64,000 nt of DNA from Trogon surrucura. Lineage: Eukaryota > Chordata > Aves > Trogoniformes > Trogonidae. The position numbers and the translations under genes were made by a program. Location: the NCBI GenBank assembly GCA_020746105.1, contig CM036635.1, positions 12,356,001 through 12,420,000 of the forward strand, in the 5' to 3' direction. Under the pieces are notes generated by a model. That model ran no database searches. It saw only the letters and a program-made list of their open reading frames with translations, and was not told where the DNA came from. Of the stretch, positions 47,001 through 58,440 are shown piece by piece; the stretch's first letter is position 1; each line of letters opens with the position of its first letter.

Positions 47001-50000
47001 AACTCTGCTCCTCTCTTTGATTTCTTTGGCCAGGGTGAGCGGGGCTGTAATCAAAGGTTACGAAAAAGATGTGGGAACAAAAACCTCCTTTTATGGGTTC
47101 ACGGCCTTCTCCCTGGTGTCCTCTCTCCAGATCCTGGGACACAGAGGATTCAGCACCATCCCACGGGGAGAAGTAAGTCGAGTCCATTCTGTGAGCGTGC
47201 ACAGCTCTGCCAGGAGGCTCTTAGTCTGTGGCCTGAAGTTTTGACCTTGCCAAGCGCGAGGAGCAGAGGGGCTGAGCTCACGCTGGAGGCGTTGCCTTTA
47301 GAGAGGGAACTCGGAGAGCCCAGATGCCTGCTTGCTTTTTGTTTTCAGAGGCTGTGTCTCTCTTGTGCTGTTCATTAGTGCTCACTTGTTTTCTTAGCAT
47401 GTCAGATACATTCACTTCCTGGAGGGAGCTAGAGACTATGAGTGGCTGAAGGCTCTTCTGCTGAACAAGGACATCAGGAAAGGATTCCTGAACCACTATG
47501 GGTAAAGCAAACTGGCCTCACCTCTGCACCCTTCAGTGTGGAGCTCTCTTGTGCCCTTTTCCTCTCCCCAGGGCTCAGCTCTGCTGACGTGCAGGGCAGG
47601 ATAAAGCCGTGTTAAAGCCTCTCTCTGTGGGCACATTTGTCTGGAGAAATATCTCATCTCCTCCACAGCCCTGAGCACTGCTGTGACCAAGACTCCTCCT
47701 TCCCAGAAGGAGCTGGTTCCAGTGAGCAGTGGCGAGAGCTGGAGAAAGCTCTGTGCTCCTCTGGGATGAGCTCTGCTGTTGTCTGCTCTGGTGTCTGTCC
47801 GTGGTGACCCACTCATGGATGAAGGCTGCTTTCACTCCTCTGTACACACACACGTGCTTTTGATGTTCCTGTCTGCTGCTGTTGCTTCTCCTGCCTGGTC
47901 TCTCCCTCTGCAAGCCACACAGGTTATGGAGGCTTTGTCATAATCTGGGGAATGTTGCAGAATAACTTCACAGCCTTGTGGCTCTTCTCTTATCACCAAG
48001 TGCATCAGGGCTGGTGTTTTCCATCCGTGAAGAAATATAGCAGCTTGTCCTGAGTCTCCCCATCCCTGTCCTTAGGCAGAGGCCCCAGGAGAGATTCGAT
48101 GAAGATTTCACGATGGACAAATACCTGGTGGTCCACCCTGATTTCCTCAGATACCTGAAAAACCGGTGAGCAGGGGGTTATGTTCTCTAACAGGCTTGTT
48201 TCTTCTGGCCAGCATCACCTCTGTCTTGTCTCTGGGCCCTCTCCTCCAAGCTCACTTCCTTGTAACTGCAGTTTGGCCACACCAGCATGTTGGGGGTAAG
48301 CTTCGCCAGTGTGCAGTCGGTTAAAATCCTCTGTGGTGCTGCGGTGGGATGTTGGTGGGTAGTCATCCAGCATCTGGGAGCTGGAGAAGCATCAGCCATG
48401 AGATAGTTTGGCTTTTGGCATCCAAAGGAGGTTGTGGGCAAATGGCAGCTTGAGATGTGTGAAGCATTGCTGAAGTGCTGGACTAGTTGATGTAGTTCAG
48501 GGCCAAGCTTTCATGTTCCACCTTGCTTAGCACCTTGGAAGAAGGCTCTATAACAGCCCTTCTCTCCTGAGATTTCTTCTTGACTCAGGAGTGGGTTGTG
48601 CCCTCAAACATGACGACAGGCACTTCTCTGGTATCTCATTTGCCTGGCCTGGCTGCTCTTCTTTGCCATTCTAATCATTTTCACAAACTTGCTGGACACT
48701 GTCACTGTAAGATTGGCCAATCGTGAGCTCCTGCTGTGCCCTCCTTTAGCTGCCTTTGCCCTTCAGTCTCCTTGAGAGCCGGGTGATGTTTGTGATGTTT
48801 TCTCTGAGAGAAGGCAAATGCGGAGCCATATGGCTCGTACCTCCCTGCTTGTTCTGCTCTCTCTCCTCTGACTTGGGTGCTTTCCAAGGCCAAGAGGGCT
48901 CCAGTGCTCTTTTTTTTCCTGGTATGGTTTCCTATTTTTCTAGCAATTGCTGGCATAAAAACGCTACAGCTCCTACCACGTTTTGTGACTCTGCTCTGCA
49001 CCTTTCCTGTGTCTTGTTTCACTCCTAAATGTGGGTGAGGAGGAGGATACACCAGGGAGCTTCAAAGCCACTTCTGCCTGCAAGGCAAAGGACAGATTTA
49101 AGGGCAAGCTTTAACATCCTCGGTCCTTTAATCCCCTCCCTCTTCATCCCCACTGCCTCAAGCCCTTCCATAAAGCTGGGGCAGGGCTGGGCTCAGGTTG
49201 CAGTGCAGGGGATGGAGTGTTCTGGGCTGGCCTTGTGCTTTGCTGAGCGCACGTGCAGCAGTACCCGCACCAGTGGGCACACGCGTGGCTGGTCTGAAAT
49301 GCCTCATACGGCCAGAAGCTGCTGCAAGGAGGGAAAATATCACACAGGCCACAGGGAGGGCAGCTTGAACCGCTACACCCAGCATCTGCTCTGTGCTTTC
49401 TTCTCTCCTCCTGCAGGTTTTTAAAATCTGAAAATCTGGGAAAGCACTACTGGCGGCTGTACAGACCCACAACAGGAGCCTTCCTGCTGCTGACTGCCCT
49501 CCATCTCTGTGACCGGGTAAGGGCACCACGATTCTTGCTCACAGCACTTTCTGGAAGGGGGGGGACAGGATAACAGGGCAAAGCAGGTGGCTCCAGCCCT
49601 GCCTACCATCTGCACGTGGGATCTTGTCAGCTGTGGAGGAGCTGACTGAAGACCAGAGGAACGGCCCCAAAATAGTTCACATAGAGGTGGTGAAGCTGCT
49701 GTGGCCCGAGAGCCGTCCTGCCTCCCAGGGAGGCACTGAGAGGACAGCAGGCTCTCTGGAACCAGTGTCCATAGCCTGGTCCTTCTGGAACCCCGTGGAG
49801 GGTCACCCAGACATGCCCTGGCTGACGTCCTTGTCCTGCGCTCCTTCCCCATTTGGGAGCCGTGTCCTGTATTTCACTCAGCTCCCTCCGTCCTTGATGC
49901 CTCTCCCCAGGTGAGTGCCTATGGCTACATCACGGAGGGTCACGAGAAGTACTCGGATCACTACTATGACAAGGACTGGAAGCGTCTGGTTTTCTACATT

Positions 50001-50081
50001 AACCACGACTTCAACCTGGAGAAGCAGGTGTGGAAAAAGCTTCACGAGGAGAATATCCTGAAGCTTTACCAGAGATCCTGA
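38088..50081 (+). CDS. ST6GALNAC1: Alpha-N-acetylgalactosaminide alpha-2,6-sialyltransferase 1
   Basis: Nine exons with GT/AG borders join in frame: 38088-38218, 41219-41846, 46134-46302, 46499-46670, 47034-47172, 47398-47501, 48076-48165, 49417-49516, 49911-50081 (TGA). The 567-residue product is a Golgi type II protein that transfers sialic acid from CMP-sialic acid to the 6-OH of GalNAc-Ser/Thr, making sialyl-Tn (GT29). Residues 1-14 are a basic cytoplasmic tail and about 15-34 the membrane anchor. Residues 44-253 are a stem with degenerate repeats. The L-sialylmotif starts at Cys338 ([14 protein letters not shown]), the S-motif spans about 468-516 ([15 protein letters not shown]), and motif VS is H543-x4-E548. 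Sequons include NITLF, NYS and NNSG. The chicken enzyme, as I remember it, has 566 residues with the same layout. No disabling change is seen. Any 5' untranslated exons were not located. Confidence 0.96.
38219..41218 (+). other. Intron 1 of ST6GALNAC1
   Basis: Donor CAG|GTAAGA and acceptor TTCAG|GCAATT, splitting an Arg codon. No further element is recognised inside. Confidence 0.85.
41400..41665 (+). repeat. Coding repeats in the ST6GALNAC1 stem
   Basis: About five degenerate units of 16-20 codons, each resembling KEKTTVKPxPGVEEA (for example [42 protein letters not shown]), encode roughly residues 105-193. They are Thr-, Pro- and Lys-rich, as in an extended O-glycosylated spacer. Chicken ST6GALNAC1 also has such repeats, with different units. 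Confidence 0.75.
41847..46133 (+). other. Intron 2 of ST6GALNAC1
   Basis: Donor TCG|GTAGGT and acceptor TTCAAG|ACC, phase 0. It holds one probable ERV fragment (42480-42770) and otherwise nothing recognised. Confidence 0.8.
42480..42770. mobile_element. Possible ERVL internal fragment
   Basis: Short phrases recur, such as CTGCTCCAGCGTG (near 42690 and 42744) alternating with CCACCGGCCAACCTGCTCC-like text. This resembles a repetitive part of avian ERVL interiors as I recall it. No LTR or open frame is seen, so the call is tentative. Confidence 0.35.
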
Positions 50082-50632
50082 TGGTGTGGCAAGGGCCATT
50101 GCCTGGGAAATCTCAGCCCCACCTCACCGGGAATGCAAGAGGACCACCAGAGCCAAGATTAACTCTGGACTTCCAGGAACATTTCATCCCCGCAAAGCTA
50201 TTTCTCTCCTTCAGCACCTCTGCTCTCTCACGTTTCTACAAATGTGCAAATGCGACAGACAAGGAGAACAGTAGCAGGAAAATGCAGCACGCCACCGGAG
50301 AAACCCCACCTGGCTGTGCTGCAGGAGCACTGCTGACGGTTGCAGGCACTGGTGTCGGGAGAGGATAATCCAGGATGGATCTGGGTAGCGGATGGTCCTG
50401 CGTCCTGCATCTGCCTGCCGGTTTTCTCTCTTTGCGAGGAGATACTCCTGACTGGGGCTGCTTCTGTTCTGGGACGATCCTCTCCATTCGTGGCGCCCGT
50501 CTTGGAGCTGGGCGTATTGTCTAAGCAAGCTCCCTCGGCTGCCAGCGGATGGAGGTGGATGCACAGACCCTGTCTCAGGTTGACTTAATTCCTGACGGTG
50601 CTGCTCTCACTTTGCTCCCTGTAGATTAAAAA
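50082..50632 (+). other. Probable 3' untranslated region of ST6GALNAC1
   Basis: Sequence after the TGA with no open frame of note. An ATTAAA at 50625-50630 is a candidate poly(A) signal, but it is a variant hexamer and an earlier or later site is possible. Confidence 0.35.
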
Positions 50633-53600
50633 GATGGACTGGACGCTTCCAGGTGAATAACTTGAGAGAGGATGAGTCTCACTTTTGCTTCCCAGTGTGC
50701 TTTTGTCGTGACACCTCTGAAGGAACACCGCCACCAGCTCAAGGGCAGATAAATGCTCTCTGGGGTGCAGCAGGCCTGCCAGACTTGGCGCCTCTTCCTC
50801 TGGGGCTCCCCTGGCTGCAGGACGTGACTATTGTGCCGTGGTCCTGGTGTGCCAAGTCCTTGCGTGGACTTCAGCACGCTTGGCTCTCAGCTGTGCGGGG
50901 AAAGCTCTGTTTGCTCCCTTGCCAGGTCAGGTAGGAGCTCTCCAAGTCTGGGCACGGATGCTCTCTGACCTTGGGGCTGGCTGGAGCGCCTGTTCCCCGT
51001 CCTGCTGAGAGGAGCGCGGTTGCAGCCAGCAAGCCTGCGGCGCGTCGGCCTTCTGAAAGGGGTTTGCAAGCAAAGTACTTGGCACTACTGTGGCCAAGCT
51101 GATTTTTCATTGCAGCCCTGTGGGTTTTGGTTATCTAGTGTGAGTGCAGAGCAGTTGCTTAAAGGCTGAGATAGCGGGTTATGAAGCCAGGGAGAGGCAG
51201 GGCTCGTTGCTGATGACAATACCCCCCTCTGCAGGTGCTTTGCAGCCTGTGCGGACACACCTGAGCATCCCCCGCTTGTTCACCTTTCAGTCGCAGGACA
51301 GGGATCAGAGCTGGCCAAACACCTCCAGAAGGGAATGGGTGAACACCTGGCTCCTTCTCCCAGAAACTGCTCTCCCCCGGTCTATCAGGTGCTGGAGACA
51401 AGGGCGTGAAGGGCTGGATGCTTCCCTCACGACACCAAGCAGGTGAAAAGCCGCTTCCAGTGTCCGGGCAGGTCCAGTGCATCTCCCCAGGCTCATGAGG
51501 CTCAAGACTGGGGCCCAGCTGCACACCGACTGGTCCCGGGGGACCTGCTTTGGCTACGGGCTTTTCCTTTTGTGCGGCATTTCTGTTGGGGGCAGCAGCT
51601 TCTCCAGGGACCCCCCGGGCTCTAAGGGAAGCATTTCAGTGCAGATTATCAGCAGGGTTTGTCAGGCCTGTTTTCCTTTGTCCCTTTTTTGCCTTGTGCT
51701 GCAAAGAGGCCCAGCAGTTTCTCACATCTCCCTTGTTTGCAAAGGACAACCCCCTACACTAATAATCCAAATGAAGAATTCAGCTTATCTGCAAGAGGGC
51801 GCAGCCTCTGCCGGCTGCTCTGCCCGTGCAAGCCCCGCGGTGTCCGTGGGAGCTGGGAGTTATCCCACATGCCCTGTGCCTCTGTCGGGAATGATGTGTG
51901 TAGCCCGTGGGAATGCCAGACTTTGGAGCAGACCAGCAATCCTTCCGGAGCCGCAAACAGCCTCCCAGGAAGGGGGAGCCTGGGGGAAGGTAGTCGCCCT
52001 CTGGAGCCGACTGACAACGAACTCCCGCAGCATTCAGGACCTCTGGACCTCGCTGGGTGTCCCTGCACAGCTGGTGTCCCCTGTCCCCAGGCCCTGCAGA
52101 CTCTCCCTGCCCGGTGCTCGCTCAGCTGGGCTCTGGTGGGCAATGAGGCAGCTTTGTCCCCTGCCCATGCTGGGCCGTACCAAATTACTGCGGGTTGCTT
52201 AGTGACCAGCTCGGCCGGGTGTTCTTCCTGCCTGAATAGGGCTTTTCTCCTACCCAAGAAGTTGGAATAAGTTTCTTTTAGAGCCTTCCCTTCCCCCTTC
52301 TCTCCCTCTTTTTTTTCCCTCTGGTCTGGGAAGCGTGGTGGGGCTGAAGCCCTCAGTGCAAGAGGATCTGGGTGGGCAAGGGGGCTTTGGGGAGGGGCTG
52401 GCAGCCCCCAGCCCACACTTGCCCCAGAGTCCAGGAAAGGGAACTTCCAGGAGGTTTTCCCCGCCAGCAGATCCTCTTCCTCCCAGGCTTTCATCTCAGC
52501 ACAGCTGGCAGTTTGTTATCAGGGATGACCTTGGCTGGAGAAGGGCCTTTGCTGTGGTGTGAAGTTTCCCAGCAAGTTCAAAACCACGTTCTCTCTGGCC
52601 CAGGCAAACCGGCTCTGTCCTGGTGGTCCTCTCCACCTCCTCGCTTTGCTCCTGTCCCCCTTCACCAAGGCATCCCGTGGCCTGGCCGAGGTGCGGCACA
52701 CGAGGACGCAGCCCTCGGAGCACAAGCCCGGCCGCGACTCGCCAGAGCCACCTGACCTCGCAGCAGCAAGTCGAGGGGGCTTGAAGGAGGCATTTCCAGG
52801 TTTGGCACAGGCCGAGCACAGCCCTGCAGCTGCCCCCACTGCTCCGGGCTGTTGTCCCTTGGTCTCCTTCACTTTATAACGCCCACCTGCCCGCAGGATT
52901 TATGGCCCGGGAGCTGCTTGGGCCATGCAGGGGTGTGCGTAGAAGAGGTTTGGTACCTGCGGGTGCCACCCTTGCAGCTGCAAAATTGTGTGCGAAGGTG
53001 CAGCCTCAGCTTGCGTGACGTGGCTCGGCGCTGGGGGCAGCGCGAGCAGAGGGACCGGCCGCAGGATCGCGTCTGACACCCTGAGGCTTTCCTCAGACAT
53101 GGTGACTCCTCCTCGTGCGTGGACACGTGGACACGCAGTGCCAGTGTCTTCCCCCACCACCAGCCACGAGCTCCGGGATCTGCTGGGTTTAAACAGACAC
53201 GTCTGATTTGCAGAAGACATACGCAACTGAGCTTCAGCGTGTCCAGAACTGGAGTTGTGTCAGCCCTGGGTTTTGGCGATGCTGCTGGCGCGTGCCATGT
53301 GCCATTATGAGAGCTGTGCCCAACTCCTCCTGGGCTTCCCCAGCAGTTAAGAGCCTCTAAATATTCCCTGCCAGGTCACGGGAAACAAATCTACCCAGGA
53401 CCTCTTATGGTGTCACCTTCCTGGAAGGGCTTCGAAACTGTTGTTTGGTTTCCACCCCTTCCCTTTTTGCAGCATGACTGCTCGCCTGCCCAGCCAAAGC
53501 AGGGACCGTGTCCTGCTCCGTGTTTGTGGGCACGTAGCTCCTTGGCCGGGGCTGATGCTGAAACAGGAGGAGGCGGACGGGAACCTGCTGGGCTGGGGGA

Positions 53601-56600
53601 CAGGGATCTACAGCTCGGGGATGGCAGTGCAGAGCCCATCTCGTCCCGGTTCCTGCTCAGCCAAACCTGTTTTGCAGAGCCTGGGCTGCCCAGGAGCGGG
53701 GGTGAGATGGGCTCTGCACCGTGTCCCTGGGCGTGGGGTGCCCGCTAGCGCTGGCAGCCGAGACCGAGCCCAACCAGGTGCCAGAGGGAGCCACCGCCCG
53801 TGCCACAGCTCTAGGCAACTGGTGCCTTGGTGGCACATCCAGATTGTCACTCCTGTCTGCTTCCCAAGCGAGAATCTGAGGCACAGAGCAGCCAGAGCTG
53901 GACCCCAGTACCCAGTGTCCTAGCATGAAGCGGGTGCTCCCTCCAGGTGTGTCACCCTCGAGTGGCCGTGGCTGACTGTGGGGGTGCAGCAGAAGCGTGT
54001 GCCTGCTCCAGGTCAGCACAACCCCCTGTGCTGGTGACGCACCAGACGCTGTTCGTGCTCCCCCATTGCAGAGAGGTTCGAGGCAGACTGTGGGTGCGCA
54101 GGGCGGGGGATTCACCCTCCTCACCTCCCTGTCTGGACCTCTTCCCTTTGTTGGGGATGTGGCAGCAGGGAAATGCAGTCAGACCAGAAAAACTATTGAT
54201 AGTAGGGGAGGGAGATCAAGATAAAGAAGCAGCCCATGGCTTTGTTGTGCAAAAAGCCCCAGATGACCTGCGAGTACCTGCCCTGCAGCCAGCCCTGATC
54301 TGCGGGTGCCAGGGCAGGGCCCTGCAGGCAAACAGCTCCCTGGGGTGCAGCACCCCCAGCTTCCCACCCCAGAGGGTTGTGCTTGTCCGGGTTCCTCTGC
54401 CAGGCTGGGCAGCAGGACCCCGGGCGGCTTTCCCAGCTTGGCCTGACCCAGCCCTTGGGGCGGAGGACATCCCAAGGCTCCTCTCATCCTCCCACAGCAG
54501 CCGCGCAGCGTCAGGCAGGACTGCACAGGGGGACATGGGCTGGTGCCCACCCGGACTCAGAAACAGCGTCCGCTCTCCCCAGCTGTGGGCTTTAGGGACA
54601 GAGCCTGGCCCAACCCCTGGGCCACGTGGCTCGAGGGTCCCCTGGTGCAGAGCTGGCAAGAAAAGGAGAAGGCAGAAGTTTGTGTTGTCACTCTTAGTTT
54701 CTTAAAGGTTTTTCCAAGCTCTGCACCCTTCTAGGGCATAACCCAGAGCCCCACAGGTTGCCTTGTTCTTGGTGGAGAGGGGATGGCCTTCGGACTGTGT
54801 GGTCAGCTTATCTCGCCCTGGTCAACAGCCCAGGGCTGACCAACAGCTCTTCCTCGTGCAGGCACCTGCGATAAGAGCCAGGCTGGGCCCCAGCAGCGCC
54901 GAGGGCAGCGAGCCAGCCTACGCCAGGGACTGGCCACCGTGCGGGAGGTCCCAACGTGCCACTTCAGCCTGTTGTGCAGGAGCAGGAAGGGATTAAAGGC
55001 TCTGCTTGCCCCGTGGGCTGCATCCTGCCAGACTGGCGCAGCAGTGGGGCACGGCAGGTCCGTTTCACCGCACATCTGCATCCCCAGCCCCTCTCGCTGC
55101 CCGCAGCGGGGGCAGGAAGGCAGAGCCCAGCGCACGGAGCAGCGGTTGCCACGGGGGGATGCTGAGCGCAGCCCTGAGCATCTCCGGTCCCGCAGCCGAG
55201 CACGACCACCGCGCTGCCGTCACGTGGGCGCTGCAGCCCCATGCCCAAGCATCCTCCGTGGGCTGGCTTCACCTGTCCCCTCCTGACTTCGGTCTCAGTA
55301 ACACCTAAAAATCCCAGCCGAGACCGTCAGGGAGTATCCACAGAGCTGCGCGGGCAGGAGCTTGGCCTGACCCTGTTTCCGCAGGGAACCTGGCGAGACG
55401 AGGTTTGGCCGCGTCGCGCTCTCGCTGCTCTCCCTGCCCCGTCGGGAAGGGGCTGTGCGTCAGCCTCCCGAGACATCTGCTGAGGAATTTCTCATTATGG
55501 GATGGCCTTGCCTCCACAGGCAGCCATATGGCCGCGCGTTCTCCAGCGGGGCTCGCACGGCAACGCACGCCCGGGTCCAGACTTTGCGTTTCAGGGAAAT
55601 TTCCTATGAGCAGATTTTTGGCGCTTTCTTAAACGTGCCTCTGACCTGTGCTGAACAAATTGCGAGACAGAAATCCTCCAGGAGATTTTTGGAGATCTCT
55701 TTCTCCCAGCTGGACAGTTCATCAGGATGAAGACCATGAGATTTTCTCCTACAAACCCGTGGCCAACAGCCGGCTGGTGCAAAATCTGCTTATTTTCTTC
55801 ATGCTTCCTCTAGCCATGTGGATGACTTGGGTTTTGTTTCCAAGAAGTAATCACTGGGAAAAAAAAAAAAGCCCAGGCTAAAAATGATACTTGCTGGTTT
55901 TTGTTGTAATTTCTTTTATGCTTTTTCCCCTAATTTTTATTTGGCAACTATCATCCTAAAAGATTTTCACATTTATGTAACTTCTAAATAAACACTGCTT
56001 AGTGTTGGGGCATGGGCCAAAATGCATTGTAGCACAAAACAAGCGGAGCAGATGAAGAACGTGCATCTCATTTTCACCCCTTTGAAAGAAAACCACAAAA
56101 AGCACCCAACAGAGAGATGAGAGCCATGCGAAGAAACCAGCTCCTCCCTCTCCCCGGGCAAAAGCTGCTGCTCCACCATTGTTTGCATAATTAGACTGTA
56201 AATGTCCCCGGATGGCAAATGCCTGACTTTTCCCCGGCCATTTGCTCCGGACCATCAGCCGTCCACCTCCAGGGGCAAGCCTTGCCATGTCCCTTGTGAC
56301 CGGATAGAACAGTTGGTAATAATTAGCTGTGGTTAACGAAGGGCCAGAGCTGCGAGCGTGTGACTTGAGGCGCTGGGCTGAAGGTCAGTGCAGACACGGG
56401 ATCCCCGAGTCGCACCGGGTGGGGACAGGCTCCAGCCTGAAGGACCTTTGAGCAGGACCCCAGAGTCCTGCCCCACCTCCGCCGGCCCTGGGTCTTCTAG
56501 ACGATGCCAGGCTCCCGGGGGGCTGGGAGCAGCAGGGCTTGTTCCCTCCTTGGGTTGCCTGAAAATCAGCCTGGCCACCGCCCCAGCGTGGTGACCCAGG

Positions 56601-57690
56601 TCCGATGTCCGTGCTCCCAGGGGAACGGGGCCGCCGCTGCCAGTCCCAGGTCACAGACCTGTGCCCGTGGTCACAGCAGCGCGTTGCCACCTGGGCACCA
56701 TCCCGAATCCCAAAATTCCCAGAGGACCAGGGCTGGCAACCGGGAGCTTTGCAGTAATGCAAACAAATGAAGACTAAAGCAAATTCACTTGAAATTATTT
56801 TGGTTTTTTCTTCCTTTGAACAAGCAGCATCGCTGAAAACCTGTCTGGGCGGGAGGGCTGGAAGGGGGGGTGGGATCTGCAGGGATGGGTGTTGAGGACG
56901 ATGCAGCCGTGAATGCACCGGCCGGGGGGGGTGGGTGGGACTGGGGAGCAGGGATGGGGTCCGGCCCCCCCTAGTTTCTGGGTCTGAATAAGGACAGCGG
57001 GCGTTTGGGGAGGGGTGGAGGTGGGTGACACCCTGGGGTGACGTGTTGGGGGTGCTTGGGGGGGCAAGGGTTTGGATGGAGCAGGGCTCACCGAGCTGCT
57101 GCTCCCCGAGTCCGGTGGCTTCCTAAACCCCCTTCCCAAAAAAAAAAAAAAAAAAAAAAAAAGCACGGCAGATCAACTGAAAGCGCTTGTTTTCCTTGCC
57201 GAGTCCCTTCCCCCGCTGCAACAAGCGTTTTGTTACGCGTATCCTTTAGTTCGCAGGGCTGTCTTCTTTGTTTAGATGAGTTTAACTAAAGTCGAAATGC
57301 ACTTCCAAAAAAAAAGCAACTGAAGCTCTTCTCTTCGGAAAATGTCAGAATCCGTCATTCGCATCTCCACAAAAAACCAAACCAAAGCAAAGCAAAGCAA
57401 AATCCTTTTTAACTTTCCCCCAGCGCAAACTGTTTGTCGAACTCAGCACAAAGCCCTGAGCGGTTTTGTTTGCTGCAAAACCACGTCGCGGGGGAGCGAA
57501 AAGCGACCAGGGACCCGGAGGCATCACCCCAGAAGCGTGTGTGTGTCCCCCGACTTCTCCCCTCCTGCACCACAGTTGTTCCCACGGCGGCGGGGCTTTG
57601 CCTGCGACCGGCTCGGGGCCGGCGTGTGCACCGGGCACCCCAGCACCAGAGCTTGGCTTTACTTGGGAGCCTGGAGTTTCGGGTGAATTT
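50633..57690. other. Gene-free spacer between ST6GALNAC1 and ST6GALNAC2
   Basis: GC-rich single-copy-looking DNA. Open frames are many but short, or are explained by base composition, and none has recognisable domains. A-rich tracts lie at about 55860-55870 and 57139-57162. Confidence 0.4.
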
Positions 57691-58440
57691 ATAATAAACC
57701 AGTAAATGCCTCCGGTCGGCGGTGGCAGCACCGGGGAGTCGCCGGGTGCTGGCGCGGGCTGTGCGCGGTGGAACCACGTGTTTGAGCCCAGCCAGAAAGT
57801 TGCAGAAAAGGGGAACTTCCGCGCTTTGTGAGCTGGAGGTAGGTGGGTGCCATGAAAAGAAGGAAAAAAGAAAAAAAAAAGAAAGAAAAGGAGAAAAAAA
57901 AGAGCACATTTCCCTCCTGGTCTGAGTAAATGTTTAATCCCCATCTCGGGGAGAGAAAAAAAAAAAAAAAGAGGAGCTCAAAAGTGCTTTTTTTCTCAGC
58001 AAGTCTGAACCAGTCAGCCTGGTGCCTCCTCCCTCCGGCTCACACCCTCCCTCCCACCGCTCCGGAGGAATATCCCAGCCTGCTCCAAGGTGCTGCTGGG
58101 GCAGGACGGAGCCGGGACGAGCCGTGTCCGCACCCGCCGGGCTCTTCGAGGGGAGGCGCCGGGAAGTTCTCGGGGCCCCTCGCCGGCAGCGGGGGCTCCC
58201 ATGCCGCCCGTTGCCTGCCCTGCTCCGGCGGCTGAAGTGCCCGGCATGGGGTCCCCGCACTGGAAGCGGCTCTGCCTTCTGCTCCTGGCGGGTTTAACAT
58301 CCTCCCTGCTCCTCTACGGTCACTACTACGCGACGGTGGAGTCGCCCACCGGGCAGAGGATCATCGCCAGGTAAGGGGGGACCGGGGGAGGCGGGGATGT
58401 GCAAATGCAGCACGAGGTACCCTGCAATGGGATGGGGAGG
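57690..58440 (+). promoter_or_regulatory. CpG-rich promoter region of ST6GALNAC2
   Basis: GC- and CpG-rich DNA surrounds the first coding exon, interrupted by A-rich tracts at about 57860-57905 and 57953-57970. No TATA box at a suitable distance is seen. It probably holds the transcription start. Confidence 0.5.

Noticed and set aside
55455-55730. A 91-codon open frame with some protein-like stretches
   Set aside because: No recognisable family, no splice sites at sensible places, and it overlaps other frames of similar length.
50633-57690. Search for another gene between the two sialyltransferases, and for MXRA7 or other 17q25 neighbours elsewhere in the window
   Set aside because: No remembered protein segment could be matched; the longer frames show only compositional bias.
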